A stretch of 50,970 nucleotides of DNA from Kitasatospora phosalacinea (GCF_030268885.1 NZ_BSSA01000027.1:1-50970); one strand, 5' to 3'. Counted from the stretch's first letter, positions 1-10,800 are shown. The notes: generated from the sequence alone by a model not told the origin. Program-made: numbers and translations.

Positions 1-123
1 GACCCCGAACACCTCGTCCGGACGGTCAGGCGCGGCTTACGGAAGATCCAGTACCGCCCGCACCTCATCGACGGCTGCCTCGCCGCGACCGGGCTGATCA
101 CCGACATCGCGAGTTCAACCTGA
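1..123 (+). pseudogene. IS630-family transposase, C-terminal end (cut by window edge)
   Basis: Frame 1 reads without a start from the first base to TGA at 121-123. It gives a peptide ending RKIQYRPHLIDGCLAATGL plus a short tail. The KxIQYRP..IDGCLAATGL signature is the usual C-terminus of IS630-type DDE transposases, after the last catalytic acidic residue. Only the last 40 residues lie in the window, so it cannot be judged whether the upstream gene is intact. A second remnant with the same ending lies at 3885-4278, and both share similar sequence just past the stop, so they probably come from related elements. Confidence 0.7.
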
Positions 124-155
124 GTAATAGCCGCGGGTCCCCGAGCGCCTGTCAG

Positions 156-611
156 CTAGGAGCCCAGGATCCGGGCCTTGGCGCTCTCGTACTCCTGGGC
201 GGACAGCGCTCCGGATTCCGCGAGTTGCTGGAGCTTGGTGAGTTCGTCGGCCAGCGAGTCCGTCGGCAGCGGCCGGTGTTGGCGGGCGATCGCTTCGTCG
301 ACGGCTTCTCGGAGCTCCTCGAACGCGGCGGCCTGGTTCTTCATGACGATCACGCTGTTCTCGTCGTGGATCGCGCTGTTCGTCTGGTTGCCGAATCCGG
401 ACCTGCGCTCGATGCCGCCCGGCACGGTGAACTGGATGAAACCGTTCACCAGCTTCCCGGGTGGTTTCCATTGGACGGCCGCGATCTGCGAGATGTGAAT
501 CCGTTTCTCGCCCTTGCCGACCGACGTCCGCGCCAGGAAACCCTTCCGGGTGATGGTGACGTACTCGCCGTCGAACGTGACCTGGCCGTTGTGTCCCTTG
601 GCTTCGATCAT
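156..611 (-). CDS. DUF4429 domain protein with C-terminal SHOCT-like segment
   Basis: This is a 151-aa protein. It starts MIEAKGHNGQVTFDGEYVTI, a typical DUF4429 opening. A PH-like beta-rich domain (about residues 1-105) follows, with the family motifs VQWKPPGKLVNGFIQF and DENSVIVMKNQ. The C-terminus (about 118-150) is a short SHOCT-like helix, LADELTKLQQLAESGALSAQEY. The frame is open far upstream, but the ATG at 609-611 is chosen because DUF4429 proteins begin at this motif and the upstream reading is a degraded unrelated gene. The molecular role of the family is not established; SHOCT segments are thought to aid oligomerisation. Confidence 0.85.
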   Translation of the reverse strand: MIEAKGHNGQVTFDGEYVTITRKGFLARTSVGKGEKRIHISQIAAVQWKPPGKLVNGFIQFTVPGGIERRSGFGNQTNSAIHDENSVIVMKNQAAAFEELREAVDEAIARQHRPLPTDSLADELTKLQQLAESGALSAQEYESAKARILGS

Positions 612-1695
612 GAGTCCAGGATCAGCAGACCTGCCGGTTCCCGCACCTCGCCGCGGTCCAGCGGCAACGGCGGTGCCCTGGAGCGGCCGCCTACGGGTGC
701 CGCCCCACCAGGTCCAGCAGCCGGCGGCGTCGGGCTCGTAGAGCGGGCGCCCGCCCGGGTAGGCACGGGGGGACGAGATCAGCGCGGTGCCCGGGACAGG
801 ATCGCCGACCCGGACGGAGGCGCGCTCGCCGTCCATCGAACCGCCGCCCGGCTCGACCTGGAGCGGCCCCTTCGCCGTGCCCGGTACCGTACCGGCCGTG
901 GCGGGTCGGCCTGGCTCAGCCTGGCCTGGAAGGCTTCCGCGAGCGCCCGCCGCAGTGGTCTCCTCGATCCGCTGCTGCACCTGCTCGATGCTCTCGCAGC
1001 GCACCGGGGCTGCGGCCGTGGAGGCGGCGGTGTGCGTGCCGAGTTCGGCGAGGCGCTCCAGCAGGGCGGTGCGGCCGCAGTCCTCGTCCAGGCCGATCAC
1101 GCTGCGGGCGAAGAACGTCAGCTCGATCCGGTAGGGGCAGTCCTTGGCACGCAGCGGCCGGGCCGCGCCGCTGTGCGGGTGGAGGAACGGAGGCGCCTCG
1201 TGGGCGAGCCGGATCCGGTTCGCTTCCTCGAACTGGGCCGTCGTCCGCAGCACCTCGCCGCGCAACTCGGCGTTGACCGGTTGCGTCAGTACTGCGGGCA
1301 GGCCCGGCACGGCGTCGGCGGCGTGCTGGGCCTGCCCCGTCAGGCCGTCGCCGCGGGCCAGCACCTGCTGCCGGCTTCCCGCTCTGGTAGCGGACGGCGA
1401 CCGCCAGGCCGTCCGGCTCCGGCTCCACGCACCACCCGGCCACCGGCCGGTCCAGGCGCCGCTCCAGGCCCGCTGCCCAGTCCGCGAGCTCCTGCCCGGA
1501 GAGCACGTTGTCCGGAGAGCACGTTGTCCGGCGACAACGTCGGCGCGCTGTGCGGCACGTCGCCCACCACCGTGCCACCCGCAACCTCCCCGGCCGGCGA
1601 GTCGGCCAGCACCTCCTGCGGGTGCGCCTTCTCGTAGGCCTCGAGGCCGCGGCCAGCGCGTCGTACTCGTCGTCGCTCAGCCGGGGAGCTGCCAT
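612..1695 (-). pseudogene. Degenerate, multiply frameshifted hypothetical gene
   Basis: Protein-like sequence hops between three minus-strand frames. It begins MAAPRLSDDEYDALAA at 1695. It moves to the next frame for LEAYEKAHPQEVLADSPAGE, returns for ELADWAAGLERRLDRPVAGW, and shifts again near 1362 for VLARGDGLTGQAQHAADAVP and FFARSVIGLDEDCGRTALLE. One shift is explained directly by a 16-bp tandem duplication at 1498-1529. The last frame runs on into the DUF4429 gene without a stop. I do not recognise the family. The acidic residue and tryptophan content of each segment argues for a formerly real protein of about 300 aa. Confidence 0.55.
1498..1529. repeat. 16-bp tandem duplication causing a frameshift
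   Basis: GGAGAGCACGTTGTCC occurs at 1498-1513 and again at 1514-1529. Because 16 is not a multiple of three, the second copy shifts the minus-strand reading frame. Removing one copy joins SAPTLSPDNVLSGQ directly to ELADWAAGLERR. The second copy also begins an inverted repeat, ACGTTGTC/GACAACGT, at 1521-1540. Confidence 0.9.
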
Positions 1696-1735
1696 CGGTG
1701 TAGTACGCCGCGGATGCCGCCGCGGAAGCGCTCAC

Positions 1736-2153
1736 GGCGGCATCCGCAGCGGCGGCGTAATCGGCAGAAGTGGCCAGGTCAGCGGCAGGAGAGGTGTCAT
1801 GCGACCGTGACCTTGCACGGCGCTGACGGCCTCGCCCGGGCCGTGACGGTTCACTGGGGCGGTTGCGGTCCGGCGGGAGCCGGGAGGGCGGTAACTCCCG
1901 CCTTCTTGCCGGCCCAGCAGTTCACACCGCCGCCCGACGCTCAGCTCGGCGGTCGGCCGGGTGCCGCCTGGGGTGCCGCGGCTTCCTCGTGCAGACCGGT
2001 TACTGATGCTGTGCGTACGCCTGGCTGGAGCCCATGCAGGCAACCGCGCACCAGGTCCTGTTCGAACGGCCGGTTTCCTCGGGAACGCCCTCTGCCGCAC
2101 CCGGCCGCCGCTACTGTTGCCCCGTCAGTGAACACTGGTACTGGGGGTAGTGG
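1736..2153. other. Non-coding stretch between pseudogene and lipoprotein gene
   Basis: No convincing gene is seen here on either strand. The open frames are overlapping Arg/Pro-rich shadows. It presumably holds the promoter of the lipoprotein gene at 2154, but no clear promoter motif was found. Confidence 0.4.
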
Positions 2154-2669
2154 GTGCGCGGGGGAGAGTCGAGCACTGCCCGGATTCTGCGGCGAGCTGG
2201 ACAGCTCCGGTGCTCAGCCGTGCTCTTGGCCGTAGCGGCCGTGGCGGTAGCCGGCTGCAGCGGGCCGAAGGACCAAGCAGCGAACGAGGGCAGTCCGACA
2301 ACGGTGAGTGCCCCGCCCCCGTCCACCGCGCCGCCTTCCCCGTCGGCGGATCCGAGCACGGCGGCTCGGCAGCAGGTCCTCGCCGTCTACCAGGCGTTCG
2401 AGGACTATCGGACCCAGGCGTACACCTCCGGGCACGGGGACGCGAACCTCCAGGGGCAGGTCGCGGTGGGCGAGGAGTACCAGCAGCTTTCTGCGCAACT
2501 GTTCGAGTTTCAGCAGAGCAGCTACCGGTTCAAGGGGGCCAGGGTGAATCACCCCGAGGTGACCCGGGTGGACCTGCAGGCCTCGCCGCCGACTGCCGAG
2601 ATCAAGGAGCGTTTTCAGAGCGGTCACCGATCGGGTGACGGCCCACGGTCGTGGGGCAGGAAGAACGGA

Positions 2670-2731
2670 CAGGGCTCCCCGGCAGTTGAGTGAGGTATCT
2701 GACGTCTCAACTCTGTTGCCGGGGAGCCCTG
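2670..2731 (+). promoter_or_regulatory. Inverted repeat next to the transposase start
   Basis: Arms at 2670-2690 and 2706-2731 pair (CAGGGCTCCCCGGCA with TGCCGGGGAGCCCTG, plus GTTGAG with CTCAAC). The hairpin ends one base before the likely GTG start at 2732. In a transcript entering from the disrupted lipoprotein gene it would hide the ribosome-binding region. This recalls the known protection of IS elements from read-through expression, though here the role is inferred. Confidence 0.55.
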
Positions 2732-3481
2732 GTGGTTACCTATCCTGCCGCACTGGACCTGCCGCACGCCCTCGTCGAGTGGGTCACCATGCTGATCGTC
2801 ACCCGGGAGGGTGACCGCCGCTGCAAGCTCCGCCCTTCGCAACGAGCCCTGGTCGCGCTGGTCTACCTGCGCAAGCACGACACCCTCGCCCAGATCGCCG
2901 CCGGCTTCCGGATCAGCGTCGGCACCGCCCACGCCTACGTCCACCAGGTCACCGACCTGCTGGCCCGGAAGGCGCCCGGCCTGACCCGAGCCCTGCACGA
3001 AGCCGACGCCGAGTACGTCCTGGTCGACGGCACCCTCGCCGAGTGCGACCGGGTCGGCGACGGCCGTGCCGACTACTCGGGAAAGCACCGCCGCCACGGC
3101 GTGAACCTGCAGGTCATCACCGATCCGACGGGCAGACTCGTGTGGATCTCCCGCGCTCTTCCCGGCCGCACCCACGACCTGACCGCCGCCCGCACCCACC
3201 GCATCGTCAAAACCTGCGCCAGGCTCCACGTCCCGGCCCTGGCTGACATGGCGTACACCGGCGCCGGCGGCACCTTCGCCGTGCCGACCAGACGTCCCGC
3301 CCGCAAGGAACTCAGCCCCGCGCAGCGGTCGTTGAACCGAGCTCACGCCCGGCTCCGCCACCCGGTCGAGCGCGGCGTGGCCACGCTCAAGCGCTGGCGA
3401 ATCTTCCGACACGCACGCTGCAGCCCGAACTGGCTGACGTCAGCAGCCAAAGCAGTCCTCACCCTCGAGCTGCAACGCTGA
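2732..3481 (+). CDS. IS5-family DDE transposase
   Basis: This is a protein of about 249 aa. An N-terminal helix-turn-helix of the DDE-endonuclease type (LAQIAAGFRISVGTAHAYVH) is followed by a DDE_Tnp_4-like catalytic core. The core has VDGTLAECDR (first Asp), PGRTHDLTAAR and ALADMAYTGAGG (second Asp region), and HPVERGVATLKRWRIFR (Glu). GTG 2732 is preferred over the in-frame ATG at 2690 because the latter lies inside the upstream inverted repeat and adds a non-conserved leader. The TGA at 3479-3481 lies in the right terminal repeat. The length matches a complete single-ORF IS5-type transposase. Confidence 0.88.
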   Translation: MVTYPAALDLPHALVEWVTMLIVTREGDRRCKLRPSQRALVALVYLRKHDTLAQIAAGFRISVGTAHAYVHQVTDLLARKAPGLTRALHEADAEYVLVDGTLAECDRVGDGRADYSGKHRRHGVNLQVITDPTGRLVWISRALPGRTHDLTAARTHRIVKTCARLHVPALADMAYTGAGGTFAVPTRRPARKELSPAQRSLNRAHARLRHPVERGVATLKRWRIFRHARCSPNWLTSAAKAVLTLELQR

Positions 3482-3884
3482 AAAGGCTCAAGGATTGCGT
3501 GGACATCTCGAATTGGACGGTGTACTCCACTGCTCCCGGAGGAAGCGCCTCGAAAGCGCCTGGCACCCCGCCGCGGATCCCCGCGACGGCACAGGCCCAG
3601 AGGATGCCCGACGGTACTTGGCGCATCAGCAGCTACGACTCCTCTCCTATGACTGCCTGCTGAAGGACGTCTTCCGGCAGCGCTCTGTGCACGGCACGCC
3701 GCCTGCCCGGGCACCGGGGAGGCGTGCTTCACTCTCCTGGCCCGCCTCCAGCACGGCTCGAACAAGGCCGGGGTGAGCTGCTGGCCGATGCCGGTGACTG
3801 CGGGGGCGGTGGTCCAGTTGGTCTTGATGGCGCTGCGGGCGGCCGCCAGGGTGATCCGGCCGGAGCAGATCCGGACGGCTGTCG

Positions 3885-4278
3885 ATGGCGCAGATGACCT
3901 GCTACAAGCCGGGCGAGCGGTCCCGACTGATCTACGCGGTCCGGGAGTACATCGGGCGCAGAGACCAGCCGAAGGGCTTCGGTTGGCGCGACTCCCGAGA
4001 CCTGATCATCCGGGCCCGCATCCAGCTCGGCGGCCCGATCGTCCTGGCCTGGGACAACCTCCCCCTCCACTTGACGACAGGGATGCGGGAATTCATCACC
4101 ACGAACGCCGACTGGCTCACAGTGTTCCAGCTGCCGACCCACGCCCCCGACCTCAATCCCACCGAAGGGATCTGGTCCCTGGTCAAACGCGACAAGCGCA
4201 GACTCAAGCGCATCCAGTACCACCCCGACGGTGGTCGACGGCTGCCTCGCCAGCACCGGCCTCACCCTGGACCGCTGA
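3885..4278 (+). pseudogene. IS630-family transposase remnant
   Basis: The reading MAQMTCYKPGERSRLIYAVR through VLAWDNLPLHL, FQLPTHAPDLNPTEGIWSLV is the catalytic half of an IS630-type DDE transposase (Asp in WDN, Glu in EGIWS). The N-terminal HTH half is missing. About 16 residues normally found between SLVKRD and KRRLKRIQY are deleted. An extra C near 4220 shifts the frame, so the conserved end (VVDGCLASTGLTLDR, stop 4276-4278) is read in another frame. It is non-functional. Bases 3664-3884 before it hold no gene I can recognise. Confidence 0.8.
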
Positions 4279-4321
4279 CCGACATCACCCTTTCAAGTTC
4301 AGTACTGCCGTCAGACACCGC

Positions 4322-4355
4322 ACAGGCCCCACCGGAAGGTTCCGGTGGGGCCTGT
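4322..4355 (-). terminator. Strong hairpin terminator after the immunity gene
   Basis: A perfect inverted repeat pairs ACAGGCCCCACCGG with CCGGTGGGGCCTGT around a short loop. It lies 44 bp beyond the stop codon of the barstar-like gene on the minus strand. It is well placed to end the LamG/RHS/immunity transcript. Confidence 0.75.
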
Positions 4356-4399
4356 AGTTCGCTATCGCTCACAACGCGATCACGGGCAGAGAGCCAACC

Positions 4400-4834
4400 T
4401 CACTCCCCCTCTGGGCGCCAAGACCCCCAGTAGAAGAATTCCAGCTGCCATTCACCGCCACCCTCAGATTCGATCGTTTCTGTCGCATTCTGGAGATACC
4501 ACGACGTGTTGACGAACAGGCGCAAATCCCGACCTGCAAGAACATCCGAGTTCAGAATCCCCACGATCAATCGGCGCGGCTTCTCCTGGAACTCGGCAGA
4601 CAGCAAGTCGAAGAACCCATCCCAGCCACCACGAAAGTAGCCCGGGAAGTCAAGCTCTCGCCCAACAGATAGAGAGGCGTCACGCTCCGATTCGAAGCTT
4701 GAGGCATCGACGCATCGGACCTGGAATCCCTGACCCTCTACGCGACGTCTGACCTCGTCCCGGCCAGCTTCTGGAAGCAGATAGGGCGGGGCGGACATCC
4801 CTGGGATGACGCTAGAGATCGGTCGCCACTGCAC
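4400..4834 (-). CDS. Barstar-like immunity protein
   Basis: This is a 144-aa cytosolic protein expected to bind and block the RNase at the end of the upstream RHS toxin. The central segment VDASSFESERDASLSVGREL then DFPGYFRGGWDGFFDLLSAE fits the barstar fold: a strand with the early Asp, a helix, and the aromatic loop and helix that insert into the RNase active site. A LIVGILNSD strand and an acidic C-terminus follow. It starts 25 bp after the toxin stop, the usual toxin-immunity order. GTG 4834 is taken as the start; an in-frame ATG at 4798 (MSAPPYLLPEAG) is a reasonable alternative. Pairing with a barnase-like toxin makes the call strong. Confidence 0.88.
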   Translation of the reverse strand: MQWRPISSVIPGMSAPPYLLPEAGRDEVRRRVEGQGFQVRCVDASSFESERDASLSVGRELDFPGYFRGGWDGFFDLLSAEFQEKPRRLIVGILNSDVLAGRDLRLFVNTSWYLQNATETIESEGGGEWQLEFFYWGSWRPEGE

Positions 4835-4859
4835 GTTTCATCAACCTTTCGCCGACTCC

Positions 4860-7800
4860 TCATCGAAGCCGGATGAAATTGTCGTAGTGATTGGAGGTGT
4901 AGTACACCTCACCCTTCCGTCCGAATACGAGACGCTCCGCCCCTCGATTCCCCGTCCCGCTGCCGGACGGCCAAACATCGCTCTCCGTGTAGTAGCCGAG
5001 CGGCCTATCTGGGAGCTGCCCATTTCCGTTGCCATACTCTCCGGCAGGTCGGCCTCTCCTGCCGCCCTGATGCGTCATGGCAGGCGGTCGCCCGTTCATG
5101 TCGTAGAAGTCAACAACCTCTTGGATTCGGTTCTGGGTTGCGGCCTTGCTCTGGCCGAAAATCCCTTCCCTGAGCGGGGCACCGAAGAGGCAGTTGCTGT
5201 TGTGAACAAGAACGGGAGTCTCGCCCGCCAGTACATAGTACGTATGAACGCCATTTACTGTGAGGTTGTAGGCGGCCAGGAGCGTGGCGGAGTGGCGGGT
5301 AGCCACCACGCGGGAGATGGTTCCACTGCTCGTGCGGAGCGCTTCTCCGACCTGGACGTCCGATGCCTCGACCCAGCTCTTGCGGGTCTCCAGCCAGAAC
5401 GGGTGGTGGTCCGTTGCCGTGATGGAGCCGGTGTCTTCGAGTGTCAGCGTGGTGAATCCGCGATCGTCAGGCGTCGCGATCGTGGCGTCGATCCTCTGTG
5501 GTGAGGTCTGACCAGTCTCGGGATCAGCAGCCAGGACGATGTCGCCGACCTTCAGGGTCTCGATCGGGGCAGTGGCCCCGTCGGCCAGGAGCACCTCGGT
5601 GCCAGCCGGAAAACTATTGAACTCGCATGTGGTGACCGCCCCTTGCTCCCGCGAAGACTCCTCTTTCTGGAGCTTCGAGGACTGGCCCTTGAATGTGCCG
5701 GCCGACCATCCCGAATTTCCGGTGTACGGCTTGGGTGTGCGGCTGTACCCCTCGGCGTTGAAGTTGCCGAACTGGCTCTGGAGCCAGCCTCCGCCGATGA
5801 TGGCACCAGCGGTTACAGAGGCGTCGCAGCGACCGACGTCCATACAGGAGGCGTGGAATTTGGTGATCAGGAGTTGGCTGATGTTCGAGTCGTAGGCCTG
5901 GGATCCAGGCTGGGCGTTGGTGTTGGTGACGTCGTTGCAGCCGAATTCATGGTTCCAGCCGGCACAGTTCTTTGCGATCCGGTCGTACATGGCCTTGCGG
6001 ATCTTGTCGAAGGCCGGGTTGTCGTTCCTGATGGCGACGCCGGGGTAGATGAGGGTATAGGTGCCGTTGTTGGGGAGGTCCTTGCGGTCGGTGTACCGCA
6101 TCCTGCAGGACGCTCCCTCGCAGAGGTCGTCCTGGATAGTCCCGCCGCCTTCGGTCGCTCCCGCGTACTTCATGAGGCCGCTGGGGTCGCTGTAGGTGAG
6201 GGGGTTGTTGGTGCTGTAGGTGTAGCCGGCGAGTGCTTGCGGGTCGGTGGGTGACAGGAGCGGGTCGACGCTGATGAAGCGGCCGGTGGTGGGGTCGTAG
6301 TCGCGGGCTGCGAGGTGGGTGAGGCCCGTGGGTTCGGTGGTGCCACCGAGGAAGCCTCGGTTGCCGGCCCAGGTGGCGGGGCTGGTGCCGCGGGTGGCGC
6401 CGAAGGGGAGGGTGTGGCGCTGGTCGGTGGCTCCGGTGGTGGCGTCGATGTTGACTTCGGCGGTGCCGTGGTGGTCCGCGCTCTGGTAGGTGAGCTTGTT
6501 GTCGTCGGTGCGGACGGCGGTGGCGGAGCCGAGCGCGTAGTAGCGGGTGGCGGTGGCCTTGGTGGCGCCCTTGACCAGCTTGAGCTCGGTGTTGCCGAGG
6601 TACAGGGTCCAGTTCTCGGCCGCCGGGTCGGCGGTGTCGAGGGTGTGGCCGATGAGTCGGTTGCCCGAGGCGTCGTAGAGGTAGTCGGTGCTCCGGTTGG
6701 TGGTTGTGGTGGTGCTGCCGGTGGTGGTCTTGACGGTTGCGGCGAGTCGGCTGAGCCGGTTCTCGGTGTTCCAAGTCAGGGTTTCGTCGCTGCTGCGGTT
6801 TCCGGCGGGCTTGAGGTTGCGGGTGGTGGTGTTGCCGGCGCTGTCGTAGCCGTAGCTCTCGAGCACCGGTGTGCCGAGGGCCCCGGTGACGGTGCTGGTG
6901 CCGGTCAGGGCGTGGGGCCGGGCGGCGGTGGCGGCCGGGTAGGTGTAGGTGGTGGTGGCGTTATTGGCGGTGTTGCCCGCCGGGTCGTGCCGGGTCTCGG
7001 TGGCCCGGGTGCCGTTGGTGTTGTAGGTCCAGCTGGTCCAGTACGGGGCCGGTCCGCCGAGGGTGGTACCGGTCGGCGAGGTGGGGCAGGTGTCGGCGGT
7101 CGGGGTGTACGCCTCGGTGAGGCGTGCGAGGTGGTCGTAGGTGAAGCACTGCCGGTCGGTGCCGGAGCGCGAGGTGTCGGTGACCGAGGTGACGTTGCCG
7201 GCCTGGTCGTAGGTGTAGGCGGCGGCGCGGGCTGCGCCGGTGATGCCGTACTGGTCGGTGCGGCTGGAGGCCAGGCGCTGGGTGCCCCACTCGTAGGAGT
7301 CGGTGACCAGGATCCGCTTGTCGCCGGTGCCGTTGAGGGTGGTCTGCCAGGGCTTGTTGGTGGGGCTGTAGGTCTGGCCGGTCTGGTAGTCGCTCAGGCC
7401 GATGACCTGGGTGGGCCGGTGGAGGGAGTCGTAGGTGAAGGCGACGGGCTCGGCCGGGAGGTTCCCGGCGGCCGGGTAGGTGACGGTTTTGGTCTGGCCG
7501 TCGAGCCGGTAGGTGGCGCCGCTGATGTAGGTACCGGCGAGGGGTTCCTGGCCGGGGACGGAAGGGACGGTGACGGTGGTGCGGGTGGGCCGGGCCAGGG
7601 CGTCGAAGAGCGAGTAGGCGGTCTTGTACTGGTAGGTGGTCCCGCCGACGGTGGCGTGGCGGATGCTGGAGGACAGCTGTCCCTTGTTGCCCGCCGGGTC
7701 CCAGACCTGGGAGGTGAGCAGAGGGCCGGTGGGCGAGTCCTGGTGGGTCTCGGTGGGTCGGCCGAGGTTGTCGTAGACGGTGGCGATGGTGTTGCCGCGG

Positions 7801-10800
7801 CCGTCGGTGGTGCTGGTCAGTTCTCCGCGGTCGTTGTACGTGCTGGTGGCGGTGCCGCTGTCGGGGTCGACGGCCTTGGTCTGGTGACCGTGCTGGTCGT
7901 AGGTCCAGGTCCAGACGGTGCCGGCGGGGTCGGTGAGGCGGGTGAGGTGGCCGGCCGGGTCGTAGCGGTAGGTGGTGGCGTCGTAGGCCCCGGTCGGGGT
8001 CGCGGACTTGTACTGGCGCAGCTCGGTGGTGTGTCCGGCGGCGTCGGTGATGGTGGTGGTGGGGGTGCCGCCCTGCGGTGGGGTGATGGTGGTGCGGTCG
8101 CCGGCGTACTCGGTGAGGGTGCTGGACAGGGGGGTGCCGACGCCGTTGCCGGCGAGGAGGGTGGATTTGACGGGCCGTCCGAGGCCGTCGTAGGCCGTCG
8201 TGGTCTGGGTTTCGAGGTTGGTGGTGTCGTCGACGTTGCGCAGCGTGCTGGAGGGCGCGCCAGCGGTGTAGTAGGCGGCGTAGGCCAGGGCAGGGTTGCC
8301 GCGGTCGTCGTAGAAGGTGTCGGTGAGGATGCGGCCGCCGTCCGGGCCGGGGGTCTGACTCTGGCGGGGGCGGGCGAAGCCGTCGTAGAGGGTGTAAGCG
8401 GTCTGTTGGGAGCCGTCGTCGTCGAGGGTCTTCGTGGCGATCGCGCTGGGCTTGCCGTCGGCGATGGTGTAGGTGAACTCCTGGTCGGGAGTCTGCCCGC
8501 TGGACTTGGCCCGGTCGGGGAGCCAGACCTTGAGGGTCCGTCCGAGGGCGTCGTACTGGACGTCGGTGCGGCGGTTGTTGGCGTCGAGGGAGTCGACGGG
8601 CAGGCCGCGCAGCAGGTCGAAGTCGGTGGTGGTGGACTGTGAGGTGGCTGTGTTGCCGGCGGTGGCCGGCGGGGTGGTCTTCGTGAGGCGGGCGGTGCGT
8701 CCGGCGGCCGGGGTGTAGGTGCTGCTGGTGGTACGGGCGTCGGGCGAGGCGGTGGTGACCGGGCCGGTGCTCCCGGTGGTATCGAAGACGGTGGTGGACA
8801 CCAGGTCGGTGGCGGTCAGGGGCCGGCCGTAGGTGTCGAAGGTGCCGCTGCTGTCCAGGTAGGTGGCGGTGGTGCCGGTCCGGTTCTTGAGGCTGTGAGC
8901 GAGGGTGACGTCGCCCTTGGTGGGCGGGGCGCCGTAGGCCTGGTTGTCGTAGCGGTAGCGGACGTCGGACAGGACGGCGGAGGTGCCGTCGGGCTGGGTG
9001 TCACGGTTGACGTTCGCGGAGCAGTTCGCGGCGACGGTCTCGATCTGGCTGACGCCGGCAAGGATCCAGGTGGTCGTGTTGTCGGTGTAGGTGGTGCGGG
9101 TGCACTTGTCGTCGGCGGGCTCGGTGGTGTCGCCGAGGTCCTCGAGTGCGGTGACGCGGCCGTAGCCGTCGTAGGTGGTGTTGGTGCGGGTCTCGCGCCA
9201 GGAGGCGCCGACGCCCTTGTCGAGGGAGGTGAAGGAGCGGGTGGCCGCGGTGCCGGTGAGGTTGGCGGTGGTGGTTCCCCAGGTGTTGCTGCGGGTGGCG
9301 GTCTGCTTCTTCCATGGGGTGCTGACCGTCTTGGAGAGGATGACTCCGCCGGGCTTGTCGAACTGCTCGGTGCGGTACTCGAAGCCGGCCCACGCCTGGT
9401 CGTCGGTGAGGGTAGTTCCCTCACCGTCGTTGACGGTGACGCTGCGCTTGGCGTTCTTGTCGGCGGGGTCGTTGCGGTCGCCGTCCATGCCGCGCAGGAA
9501 CCAGTGGTCGGCCTGGGTGGACATGCCGGCGACGCCGCCGGTCTCGATCCGGGCGTGGGCGTAGCCGCGCCACTGGGACCAGGTCTTGAGCTTGTCCTTG
9601 GTCAGGCCGTCCTCGTCGTCGTAGTGCCAGGCCGCATCACCGAGGTAGCTGTAGTGGGTGACCATGTCGGGTGCGCCGCCGGTGCGGTCGGTGGCGATGA
9701 CGGAGGCCACCACGTACTTGTTGAACCACTCGGTGATGATGGGAGAGGTGTCGGAGGCCTGGTACATCTGCGGGAAGCAGCGGGTGGTGTTGGTCTGCGG
9801 AGTGGGCAGGTTCGTCCAGTCACACACCGCGGCCGAGTAGTTGACGTCGATCTGGCCGCCGAGCTCGTCGGTGATGGTGCCTAGGCGCTGCTTGACGAAC
9901 GGCAGGCGGCCGTCGCCGGTCTGGTCGAGGCGGTTGACCATCTGCTTGTAGGCGAAGGTGGTCTTCGGCATCACGACCGCCGGGGTCGCGGAGGATCCGG
10001 TGTGCTGGATGGAGTCCAACAGCAGTTGATAGTCGTAGTCCGCGGTGCCCCACTTGTGCTTCAGGTCCCAGGTGTCCACGGGCGTGTAGCTGCCGTCGGC
10101 CTGGAGGGTCTTGGCGACGACCTGGGTCAGCCGGGTGCGGGTGAAGAACGTCGGCGCCGGCTGCGGGCAGTCGGTGCCGTCCTTGCAGGTCTGGTCCCAC
10201 GGGGTGTCGTACCAGTACTGCTTGTTGGCGTCGATGTTCGCCGGGTCGCAGGTGCCCGCCGTGCTCTCGAGGCAGCGCTCGCCCGTGCCGAAGTCGACGC
10301 GGGCCATGGGCTTCACGGTCGCGGAGTAGATGTCGGTCTGCTGCTGGCCGTACTCGATGTGGTCGAGGCGGCCGCCGCGCACGTAGGGGGTGCGGTCGGT
10401 GGGGGTGAGGTTGCGGCCGTAGTTGTTGGTCTCGGGGGTGTACCAGTACGTGATGTCGTTGCCGTGGGTGTCGACGACCAGATCGAGGTTCCACCGCCAG
10501 CCCTGCTGGCACCAGGACGAGGCGAAGTCGGCGCTGTTGCACGGCTCGCCTGTGTTGTTGCCGTAGACCGGCAGGGTGTAGACGGACTTGGTCTCGGGCT
10601 TGCCCGCGGTCCAGTTCGGCAGCCGGTTGTAGCCGAAGTAGTAGGTGGTGCCTTCGGGGGTGGTGGCGCGGAAGTACTCACCGTCGTTGTCGCCGTTGCC
10701 GCGGTTGGCGTCGCGCACGCGGACGACCTTGGTGCCGCTGTCGTTCTTGATCCGCCACTCGTCCGCGGAGACGGGGATCAGCTCGCCCGCGTGGCCGGCG

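Larger units (their letters stand above)
2607..3489 (+). mobile_element. IS5-type insertion sequence with TIRs and 3-bp target duplication
   Basis: The left end GAGCGTTTTCAG (2607-2618) and the right end CTGAAAAGGCTC (3478-3489) are inverted repeats with one mismatch. Both are flanked by AAG (2604-2606 and 3490-3492), consistent with a 3-bp target duplication. The element is 883 bp and has a single transposase gene whose stop codon overlaps the right repeat. The host lipoprotein frame is restored exactly when the element plus one AAG is removed, which fixes the boundaries. The transposase frame is open, so the element may still be active. Confidence 0.85.
2154..3663 (+). pseudogene. Lipoprotein gene split by IS5-type element
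   Basis: The 5' part (2154-2606, GTG start) encodes a basic N-terminus, a hydrophobic signal segment and the lipobox VAVAGC with Cys35. A Ser/Pro/Thr-rich linker and an alpha/beta region with QVLAVYQAFEDYRTQAY follow. It stops at codon AAG, where the insertion element begins. After the element, the frame resumes at 3490 with AAG GAT TGC and reads KDCVDISNW to a TGA at 3661-3663. Joining 2604-2606 to 3493 restores one continuous frame of about 208 codons. DCVD..W is a motif shared by secreted Streptomyces lipoproteins of unknown function. As it stands the protein is truncated and its C-terminus is read into the element. Confidence 0.85.

Noticed and set aside
6315..8642. Very long Gly/Val-rich frames opposite the RHS gene (also 10002-12029 and 13634-16168)
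   Set aside because: They are antisense shadows of high-G+C coding sequence with low-complexity composition and no motifs.
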